From: Corynebacterium freiburgense
Lineage (GTDB): Bacteria; Actinomycetota; Actinomycetes; Mycobacteriales; Mycobacteriaceae
Direction of reading: 5' to 3'
Assembly: GCF_030408815.1 (NCBI RefSeq)
Contig: NZ_CP047355.1
Span: forward strand, 2,232,001 to 2,296,000
DNA length: 64,000 nt
The notes below the pieces were generated by a model. It searched no databases. It saw nothing but the letters and a program-made list of their open reading frames with translations, and was not told where the DNA came from. Below are positions 62,161 through 64,000 of the stretch, piece after piece (positions within the stretch are counted from its first letter, which is position 1; each line of letters starts with the position of its first letter). Position numbers and translations under genes: made by a program.

Positions 62161-63731
62161 GTGACTCCGTTATTCAAAAGGGCCTTTCCAGTAATTCAGT
62201 TGGCTTGGTCGCCGCTGCCGTTATTGGCATTAGTTGCATTGCACCTGCGTACACTCTTTCGGGTGCACTAGGACCTACCGCCAGCGAAGTTGGCAGACAT
62301 ATGCCGGCGATATTTTTGGTTGGTTTTATTCCAATGTTTTTGGTAGCGATCGGATACCGGGAATTGAATTCTTCAATGCCGGATTCTGGAACGACGTTTA
62401 CATGGGCCACACGCGCATTCGGACCTGTAATTGGATGGCTAGGCGGTTGGGGGTTACTCGCCGCAACGGTACTAGTACTTTCAAATTTGGCTGGAATCGC
62501 CGTTTCATTCTTCTATCTTTTACTCGCCCAAATTTTTGGAAAACCAGAACTTGCGGACCTGGCTAATAATACCGCAATCAATGTAGCAACGTGCTTCGTA
62601 TTTATTGTGGTTGCTGCATATATTTCCTATCGGGGAATGGACACTACAAAGTCACTGCAATATGTGCTTGTTGGCTTTCAATTAGTAGTACTCGTACTGT
62701 TTAGCTGCATGGCATTGTATAAAGCCAATACTGGCCAAGCATTTGATGCAACCGAAATTTCTTTGGAATGGTTAAACCCATTTGGTGTAGAAAGTTTCTC
62801 GGCATTTGCAGCGGGTATTGCATTATCGGTGTTTATTTATTGGGGCTGGGATGTTGTGCTCACTATGAGTGAGGAAACTGAAGGATCCAATACCACCCCT
62901 GGGCGGGCCGCCACAACCACTATTTTGGTTATCGTATTCTTGTACCAACTGATTGCGTTTTCTACAGTAGCGTTTGCGGGTACAAGTGACGGCCGCTATG
63001 GGCTTGGTAACCAAGCAATTCAAGCGAATATTTTTGCTGAATTAGCAGGACCAGTAATGGGACCGTTAGCAATTTTAATGTCATTGGCAGTGCTTGGTTC
63101 CTCTGCAGCATCATTGCAATCCACGTTTATTAGCCCGGCACGCACTTTGCTTGCAATGGGATATTACAAGGCCTTGCCAAAACACTTCGCACATATCTCC
63201 CCTAAGCACCAAACACCCGATGTGGCTACATGGACAGCCGCAGGTATTTCCTTTGTGTTTTATGCAGTCATGCGCGTCATTAGCGAGGCTGTCCTATGGG
63301 ATACCATTACGGCGTTGGGCATGATGGTGTGCTTTTACTATGCAATCACAGCGTTCGCCTGTGTCTGGTATTTCCGGAAAGAAAGCACACGAAGCTTTAA
63401 AACGTTTATAACGCAGTTACTGTGTCCACTTATTGGTGGATTACTGCTATTGGTGTTCTTTGTACAAACTTCCTATGACGCAATGGACCCAGATTATGGT
63501 TCTGGATCATCTCTGTTTGGTATTGGTTTAGTGTTTGTACTCGGTGTTGTTGTGTTGTGTAGCGGAATACTTGTTTTAGCTATTACCTGGGTACGCAATC
63601 CGGCATTTTTCCAAAGCAAAGGGCTACGGCGCGGTCTTCCCACTGATAATGTGCTTGTGCTGAATGAAAGCACAGATATCAGTGTGTTTGACCATCCCGC
63701 AGCCCAGGAAGCCAATATTGGTAGAGATTAA
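62157..63731 (+). CDS. APC-family amino acid / amine permease
   Basis: A 524-residue secondary transporter with about 12 membrane helices. The family landmarks are GISCIAPAYTLSGALGPTAS (helix 1), RELNSSMPDSGTTFTWATR (the GGxYxW-type loop) and GWDVVLTMSEETEGSNTTPG, followed by LGSSAASLQSTFISPARTLL. By layout it is in the polyamine/GABA/aromatic-amine group of APC permeases rather than the lysine group. Given the amine oxidase and aldehyde dehydrogenase upstream, putrescine or another primary amine is the likely substrate (inference). Its end overlaps the DUF4233 gene on the other strand by four bases. Confidence 0.88.
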   Translation: MSDSVIQKGLSSNSVGLVAAAVIGISCIAPAYTLSGALGPTASEVGRHMPAIFLVGFIPMFLVAIGYRELNSSMPDSGTTFTWATRAFGPVIGWLGGWGLLAATVLVLSNLAGIAVSFFYLLLAQIFGKPELADLANNTAINVATCFVFIVVAAYISYRGMDTTKSLQYVLVGFQLVVLVLFSCMALYKANTGQAFDATEISLEWLNPFGVESFSAFAAGIALSVFIYWGWDVVLTMSEETEGSNTTPGRAATTTILVIVFLYQLIAFSTVAFAGTSDGRYGLGNQAIQANIFAELAGPVMGPLAILMSLAVLGSSAASLQSTFISPARTLLAMGYYKALPKHFAHISPKHQTPDVATWTAAGISFVFYAVMRVISEAVLWDTITALGMMVCFYYAITAFACVWYFRKESTRSFKTFITQLLCPLIGGLLLLVFFVQTSYDAMDPDYGSGSSLFGIGLVFVLGVVVLCSGILVLAITWVRNPAFFQSKGLRRGLPTDNVLVLNESTDISVFDHPAAQEANIGRD

Positions 63732-64000
63732 GTATGTTGTGTGGTTAGTAGTCCGCGTTTCATGCGTTCAATAAGATTGCGTCGAAGGTGGATGATGTAC
63801 CACCACACAGCGATAAAAATCAATGCCATAACGCCCATTGATGGGTGCACAACAAAACCCACGAGTGCAAATACTTGCAGAAATAGATTGGCGCTCATTG
63901 CCCATGGTTGGCGTTGCATAAATGCAACCAGGAACATAGCTACACCAACCGCAGTCACATATACCCAGTTAAACGTGGTCCAATAAATACCATTATCTAT
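63728..64000 (-). CDS. DUF4233 membrane protein, partial (runs off the right edge)
   Basis: The C-terminal 90 residues of a reverse-strand gene: the frame is open from the window edge (IDNGIYWTTFNWVYVT) through FMQRQPWAMSANLFLQVFAL, VGFVVHPSMGVMALIFIAVW and ends WYIIHLRRNLIERMKRG. The motif of Trp-rich helices with HPxxG and WxxxxHLRR is typical of DUF4233 proteins, which in actinobacteria are encoded next to folC. A GTG at 63958 is internal and not the real start. In related genomes it lies close to ndk, so the amine cluster probably entered between them. Confidence 0.75.
   Translation of the reverse strand: MDNGIYWTTFNWVYVTAVGVAMFLVAFMQRQPWAMSANLFLQVFALVGFVVHPSMGVMALIFIAVWWYIIHLRRNLIERMKRGLLTTQHT

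Noticed and set aside
1..64000. tRNA or rRNA genes
   Set aside because: I looked for cloverleaf-like and rRNA-like stretches in the gaps and saw none. A short tRNA cannot be fully excluded without a folding search.

Overview
The window looks like a chromosomal segment of a Corynebacterium, probably close to the C. diphtheriae / C. ulcerans / C. kutscheri group. Genus placement rests on the core gene order ndk, rne, rplU, rpmA, obg, proB, proA, nadD, rsfS, phosphoglycerate-mutase-like, degV and comEA, comEC, holA, rpsT, lepA. It is also supported by a mycolyltransferase-like protein and by corynebacterial-style start sites, including several leaderless candidates. Species is inference. Base composition is moderate, with AT-rich accessory stretches.

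Layout. 0-13 kb: end of a proline iminopeptidase, an acyltransferase-type membrane protein, a lipoprotein, selO, a glucose-class PTS operon (EIICB, EIIA, LicT-type antiterminator) with a recognisable RNA antiterminator site in its leader, a DUF4177 protein, a urate/xanthine-type permease fused to an OHCU-decarboxylase-like domain, a mycolyltransferase-like hydrolase, and a ~1030-residue protein with a degenerate exonuclease domain, a BRCT-like segment and a sigma-region-4-like HTH. 13-24.4 kb: accessory region with a methyltransferase, a PRiA4_ORF3-domain protein, a TetR remnant, a small membrane protein, about 1.9 kb of gene remnants (one GAD-like) and a 1514-residue SF1 helicase-nuclease, a candidate single-gene anti-phage defence protein.

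24.4-39.6 kb: lepA and a solitary PemK/MazF-like protein, a cobalt importer operon cbiMNQO behind a promoter and cobalamin riboswitch, rpsT with a strong terminator, holA with an upstream TspO-family gene, three paralogous exported proteins dispersed around holA, then comEC, comEA and a second comEA-like gene. 39.6-48 kb: a repeat-rich intergenic stretch (three 46-nt palindromes), lldD behind a DtxR-box-like site, a 36-codon gene fragment, a DUF4352-like exported protein, degV, a phosphatase, rsfS, nadD and proA.

48-64 kb: a secreted protein, proB, obg, a repeat-helix protein, a second repeat-rich gap (47-nt palindromes, 16-bp direct repeats, 45-nt hairpin), rpmA, rplU, rne and ndk. A four-gene amine-catabolism cluster follows (aldehyde dehydrogenase, flavin amine oxidase, Usp protein, APC permease) and sits between ndk and a DUF4233 gene that runs off the right edge.

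Overall the window is a conserved translation, proline, NAD and competence backbone interrupted by nutrient-uptake cassettes (PTS sugar, purine, cobalt, lactate, amine), a defence-like island and small dispersed palindromic repeats. No rRNA, tRNA, CRISPR array or intact insertion sequence was recognised.
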